A model generated the notes under the pieces. The model ran no database searches and had not been told where the DNA came from. It saw nothing but the letters and a program-made list of their open reading frames with translations. A program made the position numbers and the translations under genes. This document shows positions 1-7,849 of a stretch of 64,000 bases of DNA, piece by piece; position 1 is the first letter of the stretch, and the number at the start of each line of letters is the position of its first letter. Where the stretch lies: the NCBI RefSeq assembly GCF_014257025.1, contig NZ_JACMSF010000044.1, positions 1 to 64,000 on the forward strand. The letters are read 5' to 3'. Source of the DNA: Streptomyces cupreus (lineage in GTDB: Bacteria > Actinomycetota > Actinomycetes > Streptomycetales > Streptomycetaceae).

Positions 1-848
1 CCAACCCCAAGCGGGCCGCCGAGGCGCTCCAGTGGGTCGTACGGGAGATGGACCTCAGGTACGACGACCTGGCGGCGTACGGCTTCCGGCACATCGACGA
101 CTTCAACCAGGCGATAAGGGACGGCAAGGTCAAGCCGCCGGAGGGCAGCGAGCGCGAGCTCCAGCCGTATCCGTATCTGCTGGTGATCGTCGACGAGCTC
201 GCCGACCTGATGATGGTCGCTCCGCGGGACGTCGAGGACGCGATCGTGCGGATCACGCAGCTCGCGCGTGCGGCCGGTATTCACCTGGTGCTCGCCACGC
301 AACGGCCCTCGGTCGACGTGGTCACCGGTCTGATCAAGGCGAACGTGCCCTCGCGGCTCGCCTTCGCCACCTCCTCGCTCGCCGACTCGCGGGTCATCCT
401 CGACCAGCCGGGTGCCGAGAAGCTGATCGGCAAGGGTGACGGACTGTTCCTGCCGATGGGGGCCAACAAGCCCACCCGTATGCAGGGCGCGTTCGTGACC
501 GAGGAGGAGGTCGCGGCGGTCGTCCAGCACTGCAAGGACCAGATGGCGCCGGTCTTCCGGGACGACGTCACCGTGGGCACCAAGCAGAAGAAGGAGATCG
601 ACGAGGACATCGGCGACGACCTCGATCTGCTGTGCCAGGCGGCGGAACTGGTGGTCTCCACGCAGTTCGGGTCGACGTCCATGCTCCAGCGCAAGCTGCG
701 GGTGGGCTTCGCCAAGGCCGGGCGGCTGATGGATCTGATGGAGTCGCGGAACATCGTCGGGCCGAGCGAAGGCTCCAAGGCACGTGATGTTCTTGTGAAG
801 CCTGACGAGCTGGGTGGCGTGCTGGCGCAGATCCGCGGGGAGGCTTGA
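1..848 (+). CDS. ftsK: DNA translocase FtsK/SpoIIIE, C-terminal part (5' end outside window)
   Basis: This is the 3' end of a hexameric, membrane-anchored DNA pump that clears chromosomes from division or sporulation septa. The frame runs in from the left edge (first full codon at position 3), giving 281 visible residues. They contain the end of the RecA-like motor: the Walker B stretch LLVIVDELADLMM, then ATQRPSVDVVTG and the LGKGDG-like loop IGKGDGLFLPMG. A winged-helix gamma domain follows (STQFGSTSMLQRKLRVG), which in this family reads polar KOPS-type sequences. The product ends normally with IRGEA. The N-terminal membrane and linker domains lie outside the window. No clear terminator was seen after the stop. 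Confidence 0.97.
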   Translation, partial: NPKRAAEALQWVVREMDLRYDDLAAYGFRHIDDFNQAIRDGKVKPPEGSERELQPYPYLLVIVDELADLMMVAPRDVEDAIVRITQLARAAGIHLVLATQRPSVDVVTGLIKANVPSRLAFATSSLADSRVILDQPGAEKLIGKGDGLFLPMGANKPTRMQGAFVTEEEVAAVVQHCKDQMAPVFRDDVTVGTKQKKEIDEDIGDDLDLLCQAAELVVSTQFGSTSMLQRKLRVGFAKAGRLMDLMESRNIVGPSEGSKARDVLVKPDELGGVLAQIRGEA

Positions 849-1092
849 GAGGAGTCCCCGGCGGGTCGGGCCACCGATGTTCGATTGTGACTCATCCGTA
901 AGGGATCATTGAGCAACTGTTTTCCTTTGGCGTACGTCAAGTTGAGGGAAGCGAAAATCTGCTGCTTCACCATCGGTGTGCCGGGCCATACCGATGGCGT
1001 ACAAAGTCCCACCGCCCGGTTGCCCCACCCTTTCGCACCCCCCCTAGACTGAACCTCCAGCACAGGTGGCTACACGCTCGAAAGGCGCCCCC

Positions 1093-1926
1093 GTGTCCAT
1101 CGGCAACTCCCCTGAAGACGAGCGTCCGTTCGAAGACGTTTCCGACGAAGCCCGCCTCTCCGTCGGCCGTGCCCTCCAGCAGGCGCGTATCGCTGCCGGG
1201 CTGACCGTCGACGACGTCAGCAACGCCACCCGGGTCCGCCTGCCCATCGTGCATGCCATCGAGGCGGACGACTTCGCCCCCTGCGGCGGAGACGTGTACG
1301 CCCGCGGCCACATCAGGACCCTGGCCAAGGCGGTCGGCATCGATCCGGGCCCGCTGCTCGCCCAGTACGACGCGGATCACGGCGGGCGGCCCGCGCCCAC
1401 CCCCGCGGCCCCGCTGTTCGAGGCGGAACGCATCCGCCCGGAGCGGCGCGGGCCGAACTGGACCGCGGCGATGGTCGCCGCGATCGTCGCCGTGATCGGC
1501 TTCGTCGGGTTCACCGCGTTCAAGGGTGACGACGGCGGCTCGGCGTCGGTCGCCGAGGGCGCCACGCCCTCGACCAGCAAGCCCGCCACGTCCAAGCCCA
1601 AGACCGAGAAGCCCGAGGACCCGAAGCCGGATCCGACCGACAGCGCCATCGCGGCCGCGCCCCAGGACAAGGTGACGGTCCAGGTCAGCGCCGACGACGG
1701 CAAGAGCTGGATCTCCGCCAAGGACCACAACGGCCGGCTTCTCTTCGACGGCCTGCTCAAGCAGGGCGAGTCCAAGACCTTCCAGGACAGCGAGAAGATC
1801 AACCTCGTCCTCGGCGACGCGGGCGCGATCCAGCTCTACGTCAACGGCAAGAAGATCGACGACGACTGGCAGCCGGGGGCCGTGGAGCGCCTCACGTACA
1901 CGAAGGGCGACCCCCAGGTCGGTTAA
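1093..1926 (+). CDS. RodZ-like membrane-anchored helix-turn-helix protein
   Basis: A 277-residue protein with RodZ architecture. An N-terminal HTH_25-type domain (about residues 20-95, QQARIAAGLTVDDVS ... RGHIRTLAKAVG) is followed by one membrane helix (AAMVAAIVAVIGFVGF). A Pro/Lys/Thr-rich linker leads to an extracellular DUF4115-like beta domain (VTVQVSADDGKSW ... IQLYVNGKKID). RodZ proteins couple the cytoskeleton to wall synthesis; that role here is inferred from architecture. I chose the GTG at 1093 because GAAAGG lies 7 nt upstream. An in-frame GTG at 1066 has only a weak ribosome site and would add nine residues. It lies between ftsK and rimO and is followed by a strong hairpin. Confidence 0.85.
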   Translation: MSIGNSPEDERPFEDVSDEARLSVGRALQQARIAAGLTVDDVSNATRVRLPIVHAIEADDFAPCGGDVYARGHIRTLAKAVGIDPGPLLAQYDADHGGRPAPTPAAPLFEAERIRPERRGPNWTAAMVAAIVAVIGFVGFTAFKGDDGGSASVAEGATPSTSKPATSKPKTEKPEDPKPDPTDSAIAAAPQDKVTVQVSADDGKSWISAKDHNGRLLFDGLLKQGESKTFQDSEKINLVLGDAGAIQLYVNGKKIDDDWQPGAVERLTYTKGDPQVG

Positions 1927-1944
1927 GAGCGGCTCATGTATGTA

Positions 1945-1972
1945 CGGGGTTGGCCAAGATCGGCCAACCCCG
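1945..1972 (+). terminator. Intrinsic-type hairpin after the RodZ-like gene
   Basis: Perfect 11-bp inverted repeat (arm CGGGGTTGGCC) with a 6-nt loop, starting 18 nt after the preceding stop and ending 40 nt before the rimO ATG. There is no U-tract, as is usual in Streptomyces. It probably separates the RodZ-like gene from rimO. Confidence 0.7.
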
Positions 1973-2012
1973 TCGACGTGGGGTGTCAGTGAGACAAAGT
2001 ACTCTTGAGCCC

Positions 2013-3482
2013 ATGCCTGAACGCCGTACCGTCGCACTCGTCACCCTTGGCTGCGCCCGTAACGAGGTGGACTCGGAGGAGCTCGCAGGCCGCTTGGAGG
2101 CGGACGGCTGGGATCTCGTGGAGGATGCCTCCGACGCGGATGTCGCCGTCGTCAACACCTGTGGCTTCGTCGACGCCGCCAAGAAGGACTCCGTGGATGC
2201 CCTGCTGGAGGCCAACGACCTCAAGGGGCACGGGAGAACCCAGGCGGTGGTGGCGGTCGGCTGCATGGCCGAGCGGTACGGCAAGGAGCTCGCGGAGGCC
2301 CTTCCCGAGGCCGACGGCGTGCTCGGCTTCGACGACTACGCCGACATCTCCGACCGGCTGCAGACCATCCTGAACGGCGGTATCCACGCCGCGCACACTC
2401 CGCGCGACCGGCGCAAGCTGCTGCCGATCAGCCCGGCCGAGCGGCAGGAGTCCGCCGCCGAGGTGGCGCTGCCCGGGCACGCGCCCGTGGACCTCCCGGA
2501 CGGCCTCGCGCCCGCCTCCGGCCCCCGTGCGCCCCTGCGCCGCCGGCTCGACGGCGCCCCCGTCGCCTCGGTGAAGCTCGCCTCCGGCTGCGACCGGCGC
2601 TGCTCCTTCTGCGCCATCCCCTCCTTCCGCGGCTCCTTCATCTCGCGCCGCCCCAGCGACGTACTGAATGAGACGCGCTGGCTGGCCGAGCAGGGCGTCA
2701 AGGAGATCATGCTGGTCTCCGAGAACAACACCTCCTACGGCAAGGACCTCGGCGACATCCGCCTGCTGGAGTCCCTGCTGCCCGAGCTGGCCGAGGTCGA
2801 CGGCATCGAGCGGGTGCGCGTCAGCTACCTCCAGCCGGCCGAGATGCGCCCCGGGCTGATCGACGTCCTCACCTCCACGCCCAAGATCGCGCCCTACTTC
2901 GACCTCTCCTTCCAGCACTCCGCGCCCGGCGTGCTGCGCGCGATGCGCCGCTTCGGCGACACCGACCGCTTCCTGGAGCTGCTCGACACCATCCGGAGCA
3001 AGGCACCCCAGGCGGGTGTGCGCTCCAACTTCATCGTGGGCTTCCCCGGCGAGTCCGAGGCCGACCTGGCCGAGCTGGAGCGTTTTCTCAACCACGCCCG
3101 CCTGGACGCCATCGGCGTCTTCGGCTACTCCGACGAGGAGGGCACCGAAGCGGCGACGTACGAGAACAAGCTGGACGTGGACGTCGTCGCCGACCGGCTG
3201 GCACGTGTCTCCCGGCTGGCCGAGCAGCTCGTCTCGCAGCGGGCCGAGGAGCGCCTGGGCGAGACCGTGCAGGTGCTCGTGGAGTCGGTGGACGAGGAGG
3301 GCGTGTACGGCCGCGGCGCGCACCAGGCGCCGGAGACGGACGGCCAGGTGCTGCTCACGAGCGGCGAAGGCCTGCGTGCCGGTCGTATGGTCGAGGCGAA
3401 GGTGTTCGGCACCGAGGGTGTCGACCTCGTGGCCGAGCCGCTCCAGGGCTCGTTCGTACCCGGTGAGGAGGCGGCCAGATGA
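2013..3482 (+). CDS. rimO: Ribosomal protein S12 methylthiotransferase RimO
   Basis: Radical-SAM enzyme of 489 residues that, in this family, methylthiolates the conserved aspartate of ribosomal protein S12. The N-terminal UPF0004 domain supplies cysteines C14 (TLGCARNEVDSE), C50 (NTCGF) and C84 (VGCMAE) for one 4Fe-4S cluster. The radical-SAM core carries C193-x3-C197-x2-C200 (CDRRCSFC). A TRAM domain lies at the C-terminus. LGCARNEVDSE and the S/T-A-rich core fit RimO rather than MiaB, and MiaB is encoded separately at 35.6 kb. The start at 2013 is preferred over an in-frame codon at 1950 that falls inside the upstream hairpin. Its stop overlaps the pgsA start (ATGA), so translation is probably coupled. 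Confidence 0.95.
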   Translation: MPERRTVALVTLGCARNEVDSEELAGRLEADGWDLVEDASDADVAVVNTCGFVDAAKKDSVDALLEANDLKGHGRTQAVVAVGCMAERYGKELAEALPEADGVLGFDDYADISDRLQTILNGGIHAAHTPRDRRKLLPISPAERQESAAEVALPGHAPVDLPDGLAPASGPRAPLRRRLDGAPVASVKLASGCDRRCSFCAIPSFRGSFISRRPSDVLNETRWLAEQGVKEIMLVSENNTSYGKDLGDIRLLESLLPELAEVDGIERVRVSYLQPAEMRPGLIDVLTSTPKIAPYFDLSFQHSAPGVLRAMRRFGDTDRFLELLDTIRSKAPQAGVRSNFIVGFPGESEADLAELERFLNHARLDAIGVFGYSDEEGTEAATYENKLDVDVVADRLARVSRLAEQLVSQRAEERLGETVQVLVESVDEEGVYGRGAHQAPETDGQVLLTSGEGLRAGRMVEAKVFGTEGVDLVAEPLQGSFVPGEEAAR

Positions 3483-4192
3483 CCGGAGTCCCGGCATCCG
3501 CCGCGGGCGGCTCCTCCAAGGCGACGCCGGCGGGCGCGACCTCCGGTGAACCCGGGGGCGCGAAGTCGGCCCGGGGCGGGAAGATCGCGGCGGCGGCCGT
3601 CAACCAGGCCAGCGTCTGGAACATCGCCAACCTCCTGACCATGCTCCGGCTGCTCCTCGTGCCCGCGTTCGTCACGCTGATGCTGGCCGAAGGCGGCTAT
3701 GACCCGGCGTGGCGCTCGCTCGCCTGGGCGGCCTTCGCCATCGCCATGATCACTGACCTGTTCGACGGTCATCTGGCGCGGACGTACAACCTCGTCACCG
3801 ACTTCGGGAAGATCGCCGACCCCATCGCCGACAAGGCGATCATGGGGGCGGCGCTGATCTGTCTGTCCGCGCTCGGCGATCTGCCGTGGTGGGTGACCGC
3901 GGTGATCCTCGGCCGGGAACTCGGCATCACCCTGCTGCGTTTTCTCGTCATCCGGTACGGAGTCATCCCGGCGAGCCGGGGCGGCAAGCTCAAGACGCTC
4001 ACCCAGGGCGTGGCCGTCGGGATGTACATCCTGGCGCTGACGGGGTGGCTGGCCACTCTTCGGTTCTGGGTGATGGGTGCGGCGGTGGTCCTGACCGTGG
4101 TGACCGGGCTCGACTATGTAAGACAGGCCATTGTGCTGCGCAGACAGGGCATCGCCGAGCGCAAGGCCGCGTCGGAGGAGTCGGAAGCGTGA
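3479..4192 (+). CDS. pgsA: CDP-diacylglycerol-glycerol-3-phosphate 3-phosphatidyltransferase
   Basis: Membrane enzyme of 237 residues that makes phosphatidylglycerol phosphate, the first committed step to phosphatidylglycerol and cardiolipin. The CDP-alcohol phosphotransferase signature is present: D93-LF-D96-G-HL-A-R, then FG..AD..AD about 17 residues on. Several hydrophobic segments surround it. A Gly/Ala/Ser-rich extension of about 40 residues precedes the first membrane helix. The start overlaps the rimO stop by 4 nt, and its own stop overlaps the cinA GTG by 2 nt, so the three genes look like one translationally coupled operon. A phosphatidylinositol-phosphate synthase is possible from the signature alone, but the neighbourhood fits PgsA. 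Confidence 0.9.
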   Translation: MTGVPASAAGGSSKATPAGATSGEPGGAKSARGGKIAAAAVNQASVWNIANLLTMLRLLLVPAFVTLMLAEGGYDPAWRSLAWAAFAIAMITDLFDGHLARTYNLVTDFGKIADPIADKAIMGAALICLSALGDLPWWVTAVILGRELGITLLRFLVIRYGVIPASRGGKLKTLTQGVAVGMYILALTGWLATLRFWVMGAAVVLTVVTGLDYVRQAIVLRRQGIAERKAASEESEA

Positions 4193-4734
4193 ATTCCCCG
4201 GCCGCCGAGGTGGTGCGACTACTGACCGTGAGGGGCGAGACCCTCGCCGTCGCGGAATCGCTGACCGGTGGCCTTGTTGCGGCGGAGATCACAGCGGCCC
4301 CCGGGGCGTCCAAGGCCTTCCGGGGCTCGGTGACCGCCTACGCCACCGAGCTCAAGCACCGACTGCTTGGCGTCGACGCCACTCTGCTGGAGCGCCGCGG
4401 CGCGGTGGATCCGCAGGTAGCGGCCGAGATGGCCGCGGGAGTGCGCAAGGCTCTGGGGGCCGACTGGGGCCTCGCGACGACCGGCGTCGCGGGCCCCGAG
4501 GAGCAGGACGGGCAGCCCGTCGGAACCGTTTTCGTGGCCGTGGACGGGCCCTGGGCGGCGGATTCCGGATCCACCGGTGGCGGGAAAGTGGCCTCGCTGC
4601 GGTTGAACGGCGACCGGGCGGAAATTCGTATGGAGAGTGTACGGAGCGTACTCGCGTTGCTCCTTCAGCAGCTTGCGAGCGAACAGACCGAGAATGAGCG
4701 GGCACAGGATACGGAACAGAACGGGGGGTTTTGA
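4189..4734 (+). CDS. cinA: CinA-family nicotinamide-nucleotide amidohydrolase
   Basis: A 181-residue protein consisting only of the CinA C-terminal (PncC) domain, which deamidates NMN in pyridine nucleotide recycling. Family signatures include TLAVAESLTGGLVAA at the N-terminus, FRGSVTAYATELKHRLLGV, and the ATTGVAGP-EEQDGQPVGTVF block. The N-terminal molybdopterin-like domain of long CinA proteins is absent, which is normal for actinobacterial short forms. GTG at 4189 shares bases with the pgsA stop (GTGA). The hydrophilic tail (about 20 residues, QTENERAQDTEQ) is probably disordered. The competence-related gene name is historical; no competence role is implied. Confidence 0.92.
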   Translation: MNSPAAEVVRLLTVRGETLAVAESLTGGLVAAEITAAPGASKAFRGSVTAYATELKHRLLGVDATLLERRGAVDPQVAAEMAAGVRKALGADWGLATTGVAGPEEQDGQPVGTVFVAVDGPWAADSGSTGGGKVASLRLNGDRAEIRMESVRSVLALLLQQLASEQTENERAQDTEQNGGF

Positions 4735-4843
4735 TGTTTGCAGCCCTGAGTGAACACGACATCGCTCCCCGCACGGCCGCAGCGCGAGGCGGTACGGTGG
4801 GGCGTGAAGGATGCGGCTACGCGGTCCGAGGAGGGAGCCACCG

Positions 4844-5224
4844 ATGATTCTGCTCCGTCGCCTGCTGGGTGACGTGCTGCGTCGGCAGCGCCAGCGCCAG
4901 GGCCGTACTCTGCGCGAAGTCTCCTCGTCCGCCCGAGTCTCACTCGGCTATCTCTCCGAGGTGGAGCGGGGGCAGAAGGAGGCTTCCTCCGAGCTGCTCT
5001 CCGCCATCTGCGACGCGCTGGACGTACGGATGTCCGAGCTCATGCGGGAAGTGAGCGACGAGCTCGCCCTCGCCGAGCTGGCCCAGTCTGCTGCGGCCAC
5101 CCCCAGCGAGCCCGTGCCCACGTCGGTCCGACCGATGCTGGGTTCCGTTTCGGTGACCGGTGTGCCACCGGAACGGGTGACGATCAAGGCGCCCGCGGAA
5201 GCTGTGGACGTGGTCGCCGCGTGA
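4844..5224 (+). CDS. clgR: Clp protease gene regulator ClgR, XRE family
   Basis: A 126-residue DNA-binding protein with an HTH_3 domain over about residues 5-65 (LREVSSSARVSLGYLSEVERGQKEASSELL is split across helices 2-4). ClgR activates clp protease and lon genes in Streptomyces. The chain ends in VDVVAA; ClgR is reported to be degraded by ClpP1P2 through terminal alanines, so the tail is probably a functional degron. I chose ATG 4844 because GAGGAGGGAG lies just upstream; an in-frame ATG at 4811 would add 11 residues. The cinA-clgR order is typical of Streptomyces. It is followed by a palindrome and a terminator-like hairpin. Confidence 0.92.
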   Translation: MILLRRLLGDVLRRQRQRQGRTLREVSSSARVSLGYLSEVERGQKEASSELLSAICDALDVRMSELMREVSDELALAELAQSAAATPSEPVPTSVRPMLGSVSVTGVPPERVTIKAPAEAVDVVAA

Positions 5225-5239
5225 GTCTCACGCGCGTGG

Positions 5240-5260
5240 GCGCATGATCTGATCATGCGC
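5240..5260. repeat. Perfect palindrome between clgR and dps
   Basis: Two 10-bp arms (GCGCATGATC and its complement) separated by a single T. It starts 16 nt after the clgR stop and lies about 120 nt before dps. A 1-nt loop is too tight for a good terminator, so an operator is as likely. Confidence 0.6.
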
Positions 5261-5274
5261 TGAGGAAGTGTGCG

Positions 5275-5327
5275 AAGCCCCGGCCGGGGTCTTTCCAGGC
5301 GAACTGGAGAGGCGACGGCCGGGGCTT
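5275..5327 (+). terminator. Hairpin after clgR
   Basis: Inverted repeat with 12-bp arms (AAGCCCCGGCCG / CGGCCGGGGCTT) separated by 29 nt, followed by TTCG. The GGGGCTTTCG end resembles many Streptomyces terminators. It probably ends clgR transcription before dps. Confidence 0.6.
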
Positions 5328-5382
5328 TCGTGCATCGTGGAGGGCGTGGAATCGGGGCCGGCACACCGATCGGAGCATGTGG

Positions 5383-5853
5383 ATGTACGTCGTGAAGAGC
5401 CCGTTGTCCGACGCCCACCTCAAGACCGTCTCCGAGGCGCTCCAGGGCGCTCTCGTCGATCTCGTGGACCTCGCCCTGGTGGCGAAGCAGATCCACTGGA
5501 ACGTGGTCGGACCCCGGTTCCGTTCCGTGCATCTCCAACTCGACGAGGTCGTGGACACCGCGCGCACGCACTCCGACACGGTCGCCGAGCGCGCCTCGGC
5601 CCTTGGCGTCCCGCCCGACGGGCGTGCCGCGACGGTGGCCGCCGGCAGCGGCATCGGGGCCGTGTCCGAAGGCTGGGTCAAGGACGTGGACGCGGTGGGG
5701 ACGCTGGTGAACGCGCTCGGCGCGGTGATCGCCCGGATGCGCGAGCGGGTCGAGGCGACCGGCGAGGCGGACCCGGTCAGCCAGGACATCTTCATCACCG
5801 TCACGGCGGACCTGGAGAAGCATCACTGGATGTTCCAGGCCGAGAACGGATGA
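5383..5853 (+). CDS. dps: Dps-family ferritin-like DNA-binding/starvation protein
   Basis: A 156-residue four-helix-bundle mini-ferritin. Dps dodecamers oxidise and store iron, protect DNA from Fenton damage and, in Streptomyces, help condense spore nucleoids. Ferroxidase ligands are visible at His38 (KQIHWNV), Asp65 and Glu69 (HSDTVAER). The chain lacks an obvious basic N- or C-terminal tail, so DNA binding may be weak. I prefer ATG 5383, which has GGAG 7 nt upstream; ATG 5377 in the same frame is only 1 nt from that site. The gene is monocistronic, with clgR terminating upstream. Streptomyces usually carries several dps paralogues; this position matches dpsB from memory. Confidence 0.93.
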   Translation: MYVVKSPLSDAHLKTVSEALQGALVDLVDLALVAKQIHWNVVGPRFRSVHLQLDEVVDTARTHSDTVAERASALGVPPDGRAATVAAGSGIGAVSEGWVKDVDAVGTLVNALGAVIARMRERVEATGEADPVSQDIFITVTADLEKHHWMFQAENG

Positions 5854-5945
5854 CGAGGGTGCTGTCCGCGTTGCTTCCGTGTGCCGTCGGTGCGCCCTCC
5901 CGGCGGTGAGAGCGGCGATCTAGCTTCGGGCCGGAGGTGGCGGGC

Positions 5946-6221
5946 ATGGCGGGGATGGTGCGCTGGGGGGCGGCGCTCGGGCTCGGGACGCTGTGGTGGT
6001 GGGCCGCGCTGCGGCTCGCCATGGCGCCGGACGCCGGAGTGGTGGAGGGCGCGATCGCCGCCGGGGGATGGGGGCTGAGCCTGCTGCCCGTGCACTGTGT
6101 GCCGAAGTCACGGGCCGCGGGCGCGCTGGCCACGGGGCGGTGGGTACGGGCATGGCGGGCGGCCGGGGTCACCACGGCATCGCCACACCCCCGTTCGGAC
6201 GCAGGATCTGACCCGTCGTGA
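5946..6221 (+). CDS. Small hypothetical membrane protein
   Basis: A 91-residue protein with one or two hydrophobic segments (RWGAALGLGTLWWWAALRLAMA and AIAAGGWGLSLLPVHCV) and a basic tail. No family is recognised. ATG 5946 has a GGAGG site 8 nt upstream; the alternative GTG at 5937 overlaps that site and was rejected. The last 53 nt overlap the 3' end of the convergent SDR gene on the opposite strand, so the exact C-terminus could be shorter in related genomes. Confidence 0.55.
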   Translation: MAGMVRWGAALGLGTLWWWAALRLAMAPDAGVVEGAIAAGGWGLSLLPVHCVPKSRAAGALATGRWVRAWRAAGVTTASPHPRSDAGSDPS

Positions 6222-6933
6222 AAGCCGAGGCGTCCGAGGCCAGATACAGCACCGCGTGCGCGACGTCCTCCGGTTCGCCGACGCGGCCCAGGGGCGCCAT
6301 CCGCGTCATGAGCGCCTCGGTGTGCGCCTGTGCTTCGTCGTCATGGCGGTCCGTCATGGGCGTGCGGATCCAGCCCGGCGCCACGGCGTTGACCCGGATG
6401 CCGTGCCGGCCCATCTCGGTCGCGAGGGTCTTCGTCAGCTGGACGACGGCCGCCTTGGCGGCGCCGTAGCAGAGCAGTCCGGGGCCGCCGGTGTCGACGG
6501 CGCCCGAGGCCATGGTGACGATGCTGCCCCGGATGCGCCGGGCGAGCATCAGACGGGCGGCCTCCTGGCAGGCGTGGAGGACGCCTTTGAAGTTGACGTT
6601 CAGGACGCGGTCGAGGTCCTCGTCGCTCGTCTCCAGGACCGGGCTGCTGTGCATGATCCCGGCGATGGCGGCCAGTACGTCCAGGCGCTCACAGGAGGCG
6701 ATCGCCTGTTTGAGCCGGGCGCGGTCCGTGACATCCAGGGGGTGGGTGTGGGCGGTGCCGCCCCGGCCCTTGATCAGGGTCGCCGTCTCGTGCAGGCCCT
6801 GTGGGTCGCGGTCCGCGCAGTGCACCGTGGCGCCGGAATCCGCGAGCAGGACGGCCGAGGCGCGGCCGATGCCGCTCGCGGCGCCGGTGACGAAGGCGGT
6901 GCGTCCGGTGAGGTCGTACGCGCTGACGGCCAT
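6169..6933 (-). CDS. SDR family NAD(P)-dependent oxidoreductase
   Basis: A 254-residue classical short-chain dehydrogenase/reductase. The cofactor loop TGAASGIGRA lies near residue 15. The catalytic Ser is in the TMASGAVDTGG strand and YGAAKAA gives the Tyr-x3-Lys pair. PGWIRTPM follows and the usual GQ..NGG end closes the protein. The NNAG motif is altered to AIAGIM. The substrate is unknown; 3-oxoacyl-ACP reductase-like and sugar or steroid dehydrogenases look alike at this level. The start is the ATG at 6933 (MAVSAYDLTGR). The gene reads toward, and overlaps by 53 nt, the small membrane gene, and is transcribed in the same direction as the glycosylase upstream of it. Confidence 0.88.
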   Translation of the reverse strand: MAVSAYDLTGRTAFVTGAASGIGRASAVLLADSGATVHCADRDPQGLHETATLIKGRGGTAHTHPLDVTDRARLKQAIASCERLDVLAAIAGIMHSSPVLETSDEDLDRVLNVNFKGVLHACQEAARLMLARRIRGSIVTMASGAVDTGGPGLLCYGAAKAAVVQLTKTLATEMGRHGIRVNAVAPGWIRTPMTDRHDDEAQAHTEALMTRMAPLGRVGEPEDVAHAVLYLASDASAFTTGQILRPNGGVAMPW

Positions 6934-6965
6934 GAAGGGACCGTACGAGGCTTTCTGACGGGTCG

Positions 6966-7790
6966 TCAATTGTTGGTACGGCGGGGATGTCCCGGTGTGG
7001 GGGCCGGGCCGGTCTGGCAGCTCGGGCACCAGTAGGTGGGGCGTTCGCGGGAGCCGTCGCCCTGGTTGGCGGAGCGGATGGAGGTGCCGCAGCGCAGGCA
7101 GGGGCGCGGTGCGCGGCCGTAGACGAAGAGGTCCTGGCCTCGGCGGGCCGTCGTGCTGCGGACCGGGCGGTCGCGGTTGGCCTCCAGGAGCTTCCTTGCC
7201 AGGGCGGGGAGTTTCGCCACGCGGTCGGGCGGGAGGGCGCCGACCGGGAGCCAGGGGGTGGCGCCCAGGAGGAAGCAGAGCTCGCTCTTGTAGATGTTGC
7301 CGATGCCGGCGAGGTTGCGCTGGTCGAGGAGGGCCTCGCCGAGGGGGCGGGCGGGGTCCGCGAGGAGGTTGGCCAGGGCCTGCTCGGGGTTCCAGTCCGG
7401 GCCCAGGAGGTCGGGGCCGAGGTGGCCGACGGCTCGGGACTCGTCGGTGGTGCGGAGCAGTTCGAGGACCGGGAGGCGGTAGCCGACGGCTGTGCGGTCG
7501 ATGGTGGCGAGGACCGCGCGGATCTGGTGGGTGGGGCCGCCGGTCCAGCGCTGCCGGTCGGCGTACACCTTCCAGGAACCCTCCATGCCGAGGTGCGAGT
7601 GCAGGGTCAGGCCGCCCTCGATGCGGGTGAGGAGGTGCTTGCCGCGCGGGGTGACGTCCAGGACGGTGCGGTCGGTGAGGTCGACCGTGGCGTACTTGGG
7701 CACCCTGAAGTCGCTGCGGGTCAGGACCTTGCCCGCGAGGGCTGAATGCAGGCGCTGCGCGGCCTGCCAGACCGTGTCTCCTTCGGGCAT
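6966..7790 (-). CDS. Fpg/Nei-family DNA glycosylase (Nei2-like)
   Basis: A 274-residue base-excision repair enzyme that removes oxidised bases and nicks the strand. The start MPEGDTVW provides catalytic Pro2 and Glu3; PEGDT is the Nei (endonuclease VIII) variant rather than the Fpg PELPE form. A helix-two-turn-helix region (LLDQRNLAGIGNIYKSE) and a C-terminal zinc finger (CLRCGTS ... CPSCQTG) follow. The gene lies 59 nt downstream of lhr on the same strand, and the two probably form an operon. In actinobacteria the lhr-nei2 pairing is common, and some Lhr proteins carry a glycosylase activity of their own, which supports a joint repair function. Confidence 0.9.
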   Translation of the reverse strand: MPEGDTVWQAAQRLHSALAGKVLTRSDFRVPKYATVDLTDRTVLDVTPRGKHLLTRIEGGLTLHSHLGMEGSWKVYADRQRWTGGPTHQIRAVLATIDRTAVGYRLPVLELLRTTDESRAVGHLGPDLLGPDWNPEQALANLLADPARPLGEALLDQRNLAGIGNIYKSELCFLLGATPWLPVGALPPDRVAKLPALARKLLEANRDRPVRSTTARRGQDLFVYGRAPRPCLRCGTSIRSANQGDGSRERPTYWCPSCQTGPAPTPGHPRRTNN

Positions 7791-7849
7791 GGGTCAAGGG
7801 TTGCATGCGGGCCGGTGATGCGGATCGCGCATGTGCCTGGGCTTCCGGG

